The position numbers and the translations under genes were made by a program. A stretch of 64,000 nt of DNA, taken from positions 33,137,876 to 33,201,875 of the forward strand of contig JBCFYV010011135.1 of NCBI GenBank assembly GCA_039000515.1. Direction: 5' to 3'. Origin of the DNA: Timema cristinae (taxonomy: Eukaryota > Arthropoda > Insecta > Phasmatodea > Timematidae). Positions 52,600 through 63,659 of the stretch are shown in pieces; position 1 is the first letter of the stretch; the number at the start of each line of letters is the position of its first letter. The notes beneath the pieces are model-generated. The model saw nothing but the letters and a program-made list of their open reading frames with translations, had not been told where the DNA came from and did not search any database.

Positions 52600-55500
52600 G
52601 CTAGTTTGTAAGTCTATATCCCTGTGTATGTGTTGGTCCTGTTACCCAGATATTACAACTCCTGGTGCTAATGTTGCTGTCCTAGGTTAAGCTAGTTTGT
52701 AAGTCTATATCCCTGTGTTGGTCCTGTTATCCAGGTATTAAAACTCCTGGTGCTAGTGTTGCTGTCCTAGGTTAAGTTAGTTTGCAAGTCTATATCCCTG
52801 TGTTGGTCCTGTTACCCAGATATTACAACTCCTGGTGCTAATGTTGCTGTCCTAGGTTAAGCTAGTTTGTAAGTCTATATCCCTGTGTTGGTCCTGTTAC
52901 CCAGGTATTAAAACTCCTGGTGCTAGTGTTGCTGTCCTAGGTTAAGCTAGTTTGTAAGTCTATATCCCTGTGTTGGTCCTGTTATCCAGGTATTAAAACT
53001 CCTGGTGCTAGTGTTGCTGTCCTAGGTTAAGTTAGTTTGTAAGTCTATATCACTGTGTTGGTCCGGTTAACTAGATATTACAACTCCTGGTGCTAGTGTT
53101 GCTCTCCTAGGTTAAGTTAGTTTGCAAGTCTATATCCCTATGTTGTGAATGTGAAGAATGCCAGGTCTCCACCGTGGTTCGGATTCCACGTTAAACTGTA
53201 GGTCCTCCATTTCATCTCACAATCACCCTACCATTACACATTAGCGTAAGTGCGTATAACCCGAACGAGTAGTAAGATGCGGTGCTAATAATAATAATAA
53301 TAATTTATCCCTATGTTGGTCCTGTTACCCAGATATTACAACTCATGGTGCTAGTTTTGCTGTCCTAGGTTAAGTTAGTTTGTAAGTCTATATCCCTATG
53401 TTGGTCCTGTTATCCAGATATTACAACTCCTGTTGCTAGTTTTGCTGTCCTAGGTTAAGTTAGTTTGTAAGTCTATATCCCTGTGTTGGTCCTGTTACTC
53501 AGATATTACAACTCCTGGTGCTAGTGTTGCTGTCCTAGGTTAAGTTAGTTTGCAAGTCTATATCCCTGTGTTGGTCCTGTTACCCAGATATTACAACTCA
53601 TGGTGCTAGTTTTGCTGTCCTAGGTTGTTAGTTTGTAAGTCTATATCCCTGTGTTGGTCCTGTTACCCAGATATTACAACTCATGGTGCTAGTTTTGCTG
53701 TCCTAGGTTAAGTTAGTTTGTAAGTCTATATCCCTGTGTTGGTCCTGTTACCCAGGTATTACAACTCCTGTTGCTAGTTTTGCTGTCCTAGGTTAAGTTA
53801 GTTTGTAAGTCTATATCCCTGTGTTGGTCCTGTTACTCAGATATTACAACTCCTGGTGCTGGTGTTGCTGTCCTAGGTTAAGATAGTTTGCAAGTCTATA
53901 TCCCTGTGTTGGTACTGTTACCCAGATATTACAACTCCTGGTGCTGGTGTTGCTGTCCTAGGTTAAGTTAGTTTGTAAGTCTATATCCCTATGTTGGTCC
54001 TGTTATCCAGATATTACAACTCCTGTTGCTAGTTTTGCTGTCCTAGGTTAAGTTAGTTTGTAAGTCTATATCCCTGTGTTGGTCCTGTTACCCAGATATT
54101 ACAACTCCTGTTGCTAGTTTTGCTGTCCTAGGTTAAGTTAGTTTGTAAGTCTATATCCCTGTGTTGGTCCTGTTACTCAGATATTACAACTTCTGGTGGT
54201 AGTGTTGCTGTCTTAGGTTAAGTTAGTTTGTAAGTCTATATCCCTGTGTTGGTCCTGTTACCCAGATATTACAACTCCTGGTGCTAGTGTTGCTGTCCTA
54301 GGTTAAGTTAGTTAGTAAGTCTATATCCCTGTGTTGGTCCTGTTACTCAGATATTACAACTCCTGGTGCTAGTGTTGCTGTCCTAGGTTAAGTTAGTTTG
54401 TAAGTCTATATCCATGTGTTGGTCCCAGATATTACAACTCCTGGTGCTAGTGTTGCTGCCCTAGGTTAAGTTAGTTTGTAAGTCTATATCCATGTGTTGG
54501 TCCCAGATATTACAACTCTTGGTGCTAGGGTTGCTGTCCTGGTTAAGTTAGTTTGTAAGTCTATATCCATGTGTTGGTCCCAGATATTACAACTCTTGGT
54601 GCTAGGGTTGCTGTCCTAGGTTAAGTTAGTTTGTAAGTCTATATCCCTGTGTTGGTCCTGTTACCCAGATATTACAATCCTGGTGCTAGTGTTGCTCTCC
54701 TAGGTTAAGTTAGTTTGTAAGTCTATATCCCTGTGTTGGTCCTGTTACCCAGATATTACAACTCCTGGTGCTAGTGTTGCTGTCCTAGGTTAAGTTAGTT
54801 TGTAAGTCTATATCCCTATGTTGGTCCTGTTATCCAGATATTACAACTCCTGGTGCTAGTATTGCTGTCCTAGGTTAAGTTAGTTTGTAAGTCTATATCC
54901 TTGTGTTGTTCCTGTTACTCAGATATTACAACTCCTGGTGCTAGTATTGCTGTCCTAGGTTAAGTTAGTTTGTAAGTCTATATCCCTGTGTTGGTCCTGT
55001 TACCCAGATATTACAACTCCTGGTGCTAGTGTTGCTTTCCTAGGTTAAGTTAGTTTGTAAGTCTATATCCTTGTGTTGTTCCTGTTACTCAGATATTACA
55101 ACTCCTGGTGGTAGTGTTGCTGTCCTAGGTTAAGTTAGTTTGTAAGTCTAGATCCCTATGTTTGGTCCTGTTACCCAGATATTACAACTCCTGGTGCTAG
55201 TGTTGCTGTCCTAGGTTAAGTTAGTTTGTAAGTCTATACCCTTGTGTTGTTCCTGTTACCCAGATATTACAACTCCTGGTGCTAGTGTTAATGTCCTAGG
55301 TTAAGTTAGTTTGTAAGTCTATATCCCTGTGTTGGTCCTGTTACCCAGATATTACAACTCCTGGTGCTAGTGTTAATGTCCTAGGTTAAGTTAGTTTGTA
55401 AGTCTATATCCCTATGTTGGTCCTGTTACCCAGATATTACAACTCCTGGTGCTAGTATTGCTGTCCTAGGTTAAGTTAGTTTGTAAGTCTATATCCCTGT

Positions 55501-57478
55501 GTTGGTCCTGTTACCCAGATATTACAACTCCTGGTGCTAGTGTTGCTGTCCTAGGTTAAGTTAGTTTGTAAGTCTATATCCCTGTTGGTCTGTTACCCAG
55601 ATATTACAACTCCTGGTGCTAGTGTTGCTGTCCTAGGTTAAGTTAGTTTGTAAGTCTATATCCCTGTGTTGGTCCTGTTACCCAGATATTACAACTCCTG
55701 GTGCTAGTGTTGCTGTCCTAGGTTAAGTTAGTTTGTAAGTCTATATCCCTTGTGTTGGTCCTGTTACCCAGATATTACAACTCCTGGTGCTAGTGTTGCT
55801 GTCCTAGGTTAAGTTAGTTTGTAAGTCTATATCCCTTGTTGGTCCTGTTACCCAGATATTACAACTCCTGGTGCTAGTGTTGCTGTCCTAGGTTAAGTTA
55901 GTTTGTAAGTCTATCCCTGTGTTGTCCTGTTACCCAGATATTACAACTCCTGGTGCTAGTGTTGCTGTCCTAGGTTAAGTTAGTTTGTAAGTCTAATCCC
56001 TATGTTGGTCCTGTTACCCAGATATTACAACTCCTGGTGCTAGTGTTGCTGTCCTAGGTTAAGTTAGTTTGTAAGTCTAATCCCTGTGTTGGTCCTGTTA
56101 CCCAGATATTACAACTCCTGGTGCTAGTGTTGCTGTCCTAGGTTAAGTTAGTTTGTAAGTCTAATCCCTGTGTTGGTCCTGTTACCCAGATATTACAACT
56201 CCTGGTGCTAGTGTTGCTGTCCTAGGTTAAGTTAGTTTGTAAGTCTATATCCCTGTGTTGGTCCTGTTACCCAGATATTACAACTCCTGGTGCTAGTGTT
56301 GCTGTCCTAGGTTAAGTTAGTTTGTAAGTCTATCCCTTGTTGGTCCTGTTACTCAGATATTACAACTCCTGGTGCTAGTGTTGCTGTCCTAGGTTAAGTT
56401 AGTTTGTAAGTCTATATCCCTTGTGTTGGTCCTGTTACTCAGATATTACAACTCCTGGTGCTAGTGTTGCTGTCCTAGGTTAAGTTAGTTTGTAAGTCTA
56501 TATCCCTTGTTGGTCCTGTTACTCAGATATTACAACTCCTGGTGCTAGTGTTGCTGTCCTAGGTTAAGTTAGTTTGTAAGTCTATATCCCTGTGTTGGTC
56601 CTGTTACTCAGATATTACAACTCCTGGTGCTAGTGTTGCTGTCTAGGTTAAGTTAGTTTGTAAGTCTATATCCCTGTGTTGGTCCTGTTACTCAGATATT
56701 ACAACTCCTGGTGCTAGTGTTGCTGTCCTAGGTTAAGTTAGTTTGTAAGTCTATATCCCTGTGTTGGTCCTGTTACTCAGATATTACAACTCCTGGTGCT
56801 AGTGTTGCTGTCCTAGGTTAAGTTAGTTTGTAAGTCTATATCCCTGTGTTGGTCCTGTTACTCAGATATTACAACTCCTGGTGCTAGTGTTGCTGTCCTA
56901 GGTTAAGCTAGTTTGTAAGTCTATATCCCTGTTGTTGGTCATGTTACTCAGATATTACAACTCCTGTGCTAGTGTTGCTGTCCTAGTTAAGCTAGTTTGT
57001 AAGTCTATATCCCTGTGTTGGTCCTTTACTCAGATATTACAACCTTGGTGCTAGTGGTTGCTGTCCTAGTAACAGTTTGTAATTATCTGTTGTATTAAGA
57101 ACCAGGTTCTCAGTGTTCGATCAGTTAAGTAGTTTATTTATCCCATATCCAGTTCACCGTGGTTCCGATCCCGTAACGTAGTAATTCATTACAATATCCA
57201 ATTACCATTGTGGCGTTACCAGTATTTGCTGTCCTAGGTTAATTATTTGTAAGTCTATATCCCTGTGTTGGTCCTGTTACCCAGATATTACAACTCCTGG
57301 TGCTAGTGTTGCTGTCCTAGGTTAAGCTAGTTTGTAAGTCTATATCCCTGTGTTGGTCCTGTTACCCAGATATTACAACTCCTGGTGCTAGTGTTGCTGT
57401 CCTAGGTTAAGTTAGTCTGTAAGTCTATATCCCTTTGTTGGTCCTGTTACCCAGATATTATAACTCCTGGTGCTAGAT
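52600..57478. repeat. 85-bp satellite array, about 55 copies
   Basis: Units carry GTTAGTTTGTAAGTCTATAT, CCTGTGTTGGTCCTGTTACC and ATTACAACTCCTGGTGCTAG. Units differ by few bases; some lose short pieces (54410-54600, 55590, 55900). A SINE A interrupts it at 53145-53305 and a scrambled patch lies at 57050-57240. The same satellite resumes at 62970. Confidence 0.97.
53145..53308 (+). mobile_element. SINE family A copy inside the 85-bp satellite
   Basis: Body CCACCGTGGTTCGGATTCCA, tail ACCCGAACGAGTAGTAAGAT, (AAT)n end. 5'-truncated. Confidence 0.85.
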
Positions 57479-57479
57479 A

Positions 57480-59205
57480 ATCTTATTGATTAGGATGTAG
57501 AGGGTGAATAAAAAATCAAATAAATCCGTGGAGTAAATGGTAAACTACAATTAGAAAATATAATAATTAATGGACCTATAGCCACTCACTTTTGATCTTT
57601 ATTGTCAAGGCCATACTAACCACCTTTATGCCTTACAAACCAGTTCGTATTGTTTCGTGATTAGATATTGTAATAAAACAAACACTTTATTTGTATATAA
57701 TTTGTATAAAACCATTAACTTTATTGGAAGCCTCGTTCAATACATACACATTACACTTATACAAAATAATTGAGACACTTAGAAATAGATTTTTTTTTGT
57801 TTGAACAGTTGGTATGAATTTTAACTAAATGAATGCCTAAATGTATTCACACACAATAATAAAAATTCATTCATACATTCAAACAGAAATTGCTCCATAA
57901 CCTCAACTTTTTTTTTAACTAAAAGCTTCTTCTAGATTGTCTTACTCAATTGAAAGAAAAAAAAACTTTTATATTTCAGAATACATTTTTACTTGAAAAG
58001 TGTTTCATTAAGTTAAAATTGTAGTTTTCTTATATAAACACTAGAGAAGAATTTGTGGTTGCTTAAGGGTATTGAGTAAGCCCTTCTTTTCTGCCTAGTA
58101 AACTTATTGCTACTAGACTGATCATGCCACTCTAACTGATGTAACTGACACTGTGACATAATTTGGCTTATTGCCTTCATACAGACTTATTAATATTAGA
58201 TAGTGCATGATTTAGCCATACTCGCACTACCTAAACTTGATCGTGCTGTGACGTCACTAAAGGCAAATGTCAATTTGTATTTCTATTCTTTTTTTTATGA
58301 TTCTCGCTTTTAATAAGCTGAACGTTTTCATTTCTTAAGTTATATATAAATAATCATTTAAGCTCAGCCATTCATTTTAAGTAAAAATTTAGAGGGTCAA
58401 GTTCAAAATATTTAAATTGTATAAACTAAAATTATTTACTTTTCTTCAATTTAAACATAATGTTTTAAAACATAAATGCATTTTCTTTCAAGGACTACGA
58501 AGGTCCAAGCCATTAAGATCTCGTAAAACATTTATGAATTTAAATTCATGTGTTACCTGTTATTTTTTAAATAAATTATAAAAGTAATTAATATACTTTG
58601 GGGGGGGGGGAGGTTGTAGGCGGGCATATTTGTGATTGGCTCCCAATGTTTCTTTTTTAAAACTTTATTTTGTGGTATTTACTTAATTTAAAACTGTTAC
58701 TGAAATCCATCCATCTATTTAACTACTTTTGTTTTTTACCACGCTGAGGCAAACTAACGTTTTCAAAGAAACGTTTACATGCGACGTTAAAACGTTCTTC
58801 CATATAAACGTCCGTTTTTTTCCCCGTGGTCCTTTTTTATTTAAAAAAAGACAAAAAAAAAGCCGTATGTGACCGATTCGGTCAAATTTGAAAGAAAAAA
58901 TATTATTTAAAATTATTATCAAATTTTGTATAGCGTCTATCGCAAATAAATATCATGAACAGGGCCAAAGAGTATTTGGAGTGAAAAAGTAAATTACTAT
59001 ATTTTAAGTTTGACAAAAAAAAAGTTAGGGTTCATAGGTGGGTTAAAACTGACCAGTCTTTTTTTTTTTAGGCCAAAGGCATGGTAGGGTTGCGGAAGGA
59101 GGTGGATCCAGTTGAATTTGTTATTCCACCCTTTGTACCGCCCCGTTAAACTGGAATGAATCGTGAAGTTGGAAAAGAAATAATATAAGGAAGTTAGGCC
59201 CGTTA
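57480..59205. other. AT-rich stretch, includes probable 3' untranslated region of the 59.2-kb gene
   Basis: A minus-strand AATAAA (plus TTTATT, about 58665) could be the polyadenylation signal of the minus-strand gene. No other feature recognised. Confidence 0.3.
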
Positions 59206-59209
59206 TATT

Positions 59210-59975
59210 TTACGAGCTTTCAGAAGAAGACAACGAAGACTTGAGTTCCTCAGGTTTAGAAGATTCTGATGGTTTCGCCTCTTCGGACTCCGCGGTGGGC
59301 TTCGCCTCTTCGGACTCCGCCACGGGCTTCGCCTCTTCAGAGTGAACTTCCGGTTTAGACGCCTCGGTGTCTTCTGCCTTGATTGGTTCTTCTTTAACCT
59401 TTACCAGAGTCTTCTCTAGTTTCTCGTCGGCGGCGGATAGGATGCTCGCCGGCAGAGCGACAAAAGCCGGAGGTGCGTCGACCTTTTCCACAGAGGACTC
59501 AGCCGCGTCGTTCTTCACCGACGGCTCTTTTACAGCCTCGTCTTTCCCCGGGACGGACGCCTCCGTCTTTTCGGCACTGACGTCTGTGGGCTTAGGCTCC
59601 TCTGGCGTGGCGGCAACTTCAGGTATCTTCTCGACGGAGGCTGGGGTGTCGGCCTCTGACCTCTCGGAGATCTCCCTCTTTGCGTCCACCTTCTTCTTAT
59701 TCTCCTCCTCCTCTGTCACGGTCTGTTTCTTGTCGTCGTCGACCTTCTCCCCAGACTCCATCGTCTTGATGTTGTCCACCTCCGCGACCGGTTCCTTTTG
59801 GGGCAGTGCCGTGGTGGACGTCGCGACCTCCGGACTTGTCTCGACGGCGTCGGGGACCGCCGCTGCTTCCTCCTCTTCGGATCTACCCTTCTTCTCGTCT
59901 TTCTTCTCGTCCTTCTTGGGTGCGTCCGTCAATTTCTTGCGTTCCTCCTGCGTTTGGTGTCTTCCTTGAGGTCAC
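59210..59975 (-). CDS. Secreted acidic protein, C-terminal part in a shifted frame
   Basis: Open from about 59972 to the stop at 59210-59212 and starting usefully at LTDAPKKDEKKDEKKGRSEE. It carries EKIPEVAATPEEPKP-type text and ends with three SEEAKPxAE units and SSLSSSESS. It has no ATG or signal peptide of its own, and composition is the same as the N-terminal part. One extra A in the AAGAAATTG run near 59934-59937 would join the two frames, giving a product of about 570 residues. A short intron or a separate exon is less likely because no splice pair is visible. Confidence 0.65.
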
Positions 59976-60918
59976 GTCTTCTCCTCGACGGGGACTTGGC
60001 CTCCTCCTTCTTGTCAGGTTCCTCAGAGACCTTCTCTGCGGTGATGCTCTCCTTATCCCCTTCCGGTTTCACGGTGGGTTCCTCGTCTTTCACGTCGGCG
60101 ACGATGGTGGGTGAAATCTCTGGCCGCTTCTCTTCTGCGCTCGCCGGGGCGTCTTCCTTTTTCTCCTCGGGCTCTTTCTCCAGGACGACGGGATCCTTCT
60201 CTTCGACGGTAGGGGTAGTAACCTCGGCGGGTTTGTCGGCTTCAGATGCGGCCGTCGCCGTCGACGCGGGTTCTACAGGAGACTCGCTTCTCAGGAGGGG
60301 CTTCTTTTCACCGGAGGCCGGCGACTCTGGTTTCGCCTCTTCGACTGGGGCTGCGGGGCTGTCTCCCTTGATCTCGGTGTTCTCTGATGCTGCGGGGGAC
60401 AGTTGGACGTCTTGCGGTTCCTCCTTCGCCGGCTCCTCCAGTGGTTTAGAGGGTTCCGGGTCTGTCTTGAGCGCGGGTACGGGGGATGACTCGTCGGGTT
60501 TCGGCTCACTTGAGGCCGCCGCCGTCGTAGTCGCAGGTTCCTCCGCCTTGGCCTCGGTCACCGCCGGGGACGCGTCCGGGGCTATCGACGTCACCTCTTT
60601 GTTCTCCTCCGCGGGGATCGACGTGGGTTCTTCGGATTTTTTAGCACCTTCCGCCGCCGCTGCGAGCGTCGGTTTAACCTCTTCCGGGGTGGATGCGGCG
60701 GGCGCTGCCTCTTCAGGGGTGAGTGCGGGTTTGGCGCTCTCCGGGGTAGGTGTCGGCGTGATCACCTCGGAGGCCGGCGTCGGCTTGGCGCCCTCTGCGA
60801 CGGAGGAGTAGTTGGCGATGACGAGGGGCACGACGGGTGGAGGGTGGTCCTGTTCTACCCCCAGGGGCATGGCGAGACTGCACCCCAGGAGGGCGAACGT
60901 CAGGAGTAACACCTTCAT
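59929..60918 (-). CDS. Secreted acidic Glu/Pro/Ala/Lys-rich protein, N-terminal part
   Basis: The start is ATG at 60918: it lies 14 bases inside an exon that follows a strong acceptor (CTGTTGTGCGCAG, edge 60931), and it opens a clear signal peptide, MKVLLLTFALLGCSLA, with cleavage expected before MPLG. The mature part is low complexity: TPTPESAKPALTPEEAAP-type repeats, then PEVK-like text, ending in a basic patch (SPSRRRRDLKEDTKRRR) that could be cut by furin-type proteases. After 329 codons the frame meets a stop at 59929-59931, while the same composition continues in another frame. GC content and codon use differ sharply from the AT-rich surroundings. I know no family with confidence; an extracellular, disordered, possibly secretory-gland or matrix protein is inferred. 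Confidence 0.75.
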   Translation of the reverse strand: MKVLLLTFALLGCSLAMPLGVEQDHPPPVVPLVIANYSSVAEGAKPTPASEVITPTPTPESAKPALTPEEAAPAASTPEEVKPTLAAAAEGAKKSEEPTSIPAEENKEVTSIAPDASPAVTEAKAEEPATTTAAASSEPKPDESSPVPALKTDPEPSKPLEEPAKEEPQDVQLSPAASENTEIKGDSPAAPVEEAKPESPASGEKKPLLRSESPVEPASTATAASEADKPAEVTTPTVEEKDPVVLEKEPEEKKEDAPASAEEKRPEISPTIVADVKDEEPTVKPEGDKESITAEKVSEEPDKKEEAKSPSRRRRDLKEDTKRRRNARN

Positions 60919-61089
60919 TCTCGGGGCGGTCCTGCGCACAACAGAACAAACACACGTTAGACGTTGAACCTCAGGACGGGAATACAATGTAAGTAATATA
61001 TCTATCTGTACTGTGTTAACTTTCTAAAACAAACAAAATATTGCGATCGTGAAAAATGTTCTACCACAAAATTACGGCGGGTACTTACG

Positions 61090-61265
61090 TCATAGAAGGA
61101 AAGGTTGAGGGAAAGAGAAGATTAGGAAGGCGGAGGATTAAAATATTGGATGACTTGGAAGTAAAAAAGAAAATTCTGGGAGGAGGCAGAGGACAGAGTG
61201 CATTGGCGGTCTAAATTTAACTGACAAAAGGAATGGACCTGTCGTAAGACAGAACATCCAGTAAT
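61090..61265 (+). pseudogene. LINE 3'-end fragment
   Basis: Encodes GKRRLGRRRIKILDDLEVKK and, after frameshifts, AVFNLTKGMDLS-like text, the C-terminal end of the LINE also seen at 45050-45184. Confidence 0.6.
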
Positions 61266-61635
61266 AATATCCGAGAGAAGCCGCAATTTAAGAAAGACAA
61301 GTTTTTTATGACAACAATTTCTTCACTTTTAACAAATTGATTTTAATTCTCTTTATTTTCTACTAAAATTATTCAATTTGAAGAACTTACAAAGTTTACA
61401 AATGTTCACTAACGAAGCCGTTATCTGTTTGTAATTTATGTTAGTATTTGAATGTTTGGATGTTATTAATACAGAGTTCCAGATGTTATCAAAAAGCAGT
61501 TGAAGTCGTTAGTTAATAAATTAATTAAATTGAGCTAGTGCTGCCATCTGTTAGACAATCATGAGACCTTTCTAACATACTTTATATCATGGTTAAAAGA
61601 GGTCTCTGTCATATTTAAACTAATTAATTTAAAAA
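61266..61635. other. AT-rich stretch, upstream of the secreted-protein gene
   Basis: No exon or clear promoter identified, although the 5' untranslated exon of the minus-strand gene must lie on this side. Confidence 0.3.
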
Positions 61636-61637
61636 AC

Positions 61638-62400
61638 AAGTGTTTCCTGGGTTTCTTGTGAGGTTTGAGATATAAAAGTGTTTCCTGGGTTTCTTGTGAG
61701 GTTTGAGATATAAAAGTGTTTTCTGGGTTTCTTGTGAGGTTTGAGGTATAAAAGTGTTTCCTTGGTTTCTTGTGAGGTTTGAGATATAAAAGTGTTTCCT
61801 GGGTTTCTTGTGAGGTTTGAGATATAAGTGTTTCCTGGGTTTCTTGTGAGGTTTGAGATATAAAAGTATTTCCTGGGTTTCTTGTGAGGTTTGAGATATA
61901 AAAGTATTTCCTGGGTTTCTTGTGAAGTTTGAGATATAAAAGTGTTTCCTGGGTTTCTTGTGAGGTTTGAGATATAAAAGTATTTCCTGGGTTTCTTGTG
62001 AGGTTTGAGATATAAAAGTATTTCCTGGGTTTCTTGTGAAGTTTGAGATATAAAAGTGTTTCCTGGGTTTCTTGTGAGGTTTGAGATATAAAAGTGTTTC
62101 CTGGGTTTCTTGTGAGGTTTGAGATATAAAAGTGTTTCCTGGGTTTCTTGTGAGGTTTGAGATATAAAAGTGTTTCCTGGGTTTCTTGTGAGGTTTGAGG
62201 TATAAAAGTGTTTCCTTGGTTTCTTGTGAGGTTTGAGATATAAAAGTGTTTCCTGGGTTTCTCGGGAGGTTTGAGATATAAAAGTATTTCCTGGGTTTCT
62301 TGTGAAGTTTGAGATATAAAAGTGTTTCCTGGGTTTCTTGTGAGGTTTGAGATATAAAAGTGTTTCCTTTGTTTCTTGTGAGGTTTGAGATATAAAAGTC
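61638..62400. repeat. 38-bp tandem array, about 20 units, TATAAAAG in most units
   Basis: Units read GTGTTTCCTGGGTTTCTTGT then GAGGTTTGAGATATAAAA. The long minus-strand open frame across it (280 codons) only reflects a repeat without stops. Confidence 0.95.
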
Positions 62401-62494
62401 ATCTTGGAAAATGTTTGTAACATTACTTTCCCCTTAAAATGTGTTGAGCTGTAGATTTGTACAAAAATCACAAAACATCTGAACTTACGCTGGG

Positions 62495-62690
62495 CTTTAC
62501 TACAAACCCCGTGACTTGGACATGATGGTGGTTTTTCCTATACGGTTTCCAACTCTCCTCCCACGCAAATGTGTGGTATATTACCTCTCTAATGTGCCTC
62601 TTTTCTTATTCCTAGCCCAATTAGAATAATTATCATATCTGTGTATAAGCTAAACAGGTAATAAGACGCGGTGATAAAATAAAAGGCGGG
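62495..62690 (+). mobile_element. SINE family C copy, degraded
   Basis: Body TTTCCAACTCTCCTCCCACG, tail AAACAGGTAATAAGACGCGG. Head lost. Confidence 0.6.
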
Positions 62691-62699
62691 TTTTTTTTT

Positions 62700-62965
62700 T
62701 TTTTTTTAGTTTGAAATTAACACCTGGCTGGTATCGAGTAATGAGATGTGCCTGTAAGTATGACGTCGTTCAAGGCGATATGGTAATCAGACAAATCTCT
62801 TAGCACATCCTAGAGGGGTATTGCATCAGTCATATCTTCCCCTGTTGGCAGACTGAACGCTCGACACGGTTTTACCGTTACATTAGGCATGGCCAGTCGT
62901 CGTGACTTTGAAAACTAGGCGGGACATAAGATTATATTAATAAAGCTATGTTGCTTATATACTTT
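62700..62965. other. Short unique stretch
   Basis: Nothing recognised. Confidence 0.3.
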
Positions 62966-62969
62966 ATGT

Positions 62970-63655
62970 GATCCAGATATTAAAACTCCTGGTGCTAGTG
63001 TTGCTGTCCTAGGTTAAGTTAGTTTGTAAGTCTATATCCCAGTGTTGGTCCTGTTACCCAGATATTACAACTCCTGGTGCTAGTGTTGCTGTCCTAGGTT
63101 AAGCTAGTTTGTAAGTCTATATCACTGTGTTGATCCTGTTACCCAGATATTACAAACTCCTGGTGCTAGTGTTGCTGTCCTAGGTCAAGTTAGTTTGTAA
63201 GTCTATATCCCTGTGTTGGTCCTGTTACCCAGATATCACAACTCCTGGTGCTAGTGTTGCTGTCCTAGGTTAAGTTAGTTTGTAAGTATATATCACTGTG
63301 TTGATCCGGTTACCCAGATATTACAACTCCTGGTGCTAGTGTTGCTGTCCTAGGTTAAGTTAGTTTGTAAGTCTATATCACTGTGTTGGTCCTGTTACCC
63401 AGATATTACAACTCCTGGTGCTAGTGTTGCTGTCCTAGGTTAAGCTAGTTTGTAAGTCTATATCACTGTGTTGATCCTGTTACCCAGATATTACAACTCT
63501 TGCTGCTAGTGTTGCTGTCCTAGGTTAAGTTAGTTTGTAAGTCTATATCACTGTGTTGATCCTGTTACCCAGATATTACAACTCTTGCTGCTAGTGTTGC
63601 TGTCCTAGGTTAAGTTAGTTTGTAAGTCTATATCCCTGTGTTGATCCTGTTATCC
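62970..63655. repeat. 85-bp satellite, second block, about 8 copies
   Basis: Same unit as 52600-57478 but more often with the variants ATCACTGTGTTGATCCTG and CTCTTGCTGCTAG, so it is a separate sub-block. Confidence 0.95.
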
Positions 63656-63659
63656 AACT

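Noticed and set aside
59367..60811. Long plus-strand open frames (200 and 337 codons) rich in Ser/Ala/Gly
   Set aside because: They are antisense shadows of the GC-rich acidic minus-strand gene, which has a signal peptide and a splice acceptor.
61629..62471. 280-codon minus-strand open frame with repeats of NLTRNPGNTFISQTS type
   Set aside because: It is the 38-bp tandem array read without stops; the period is 38 residues because 38 is not a multiple of 3.
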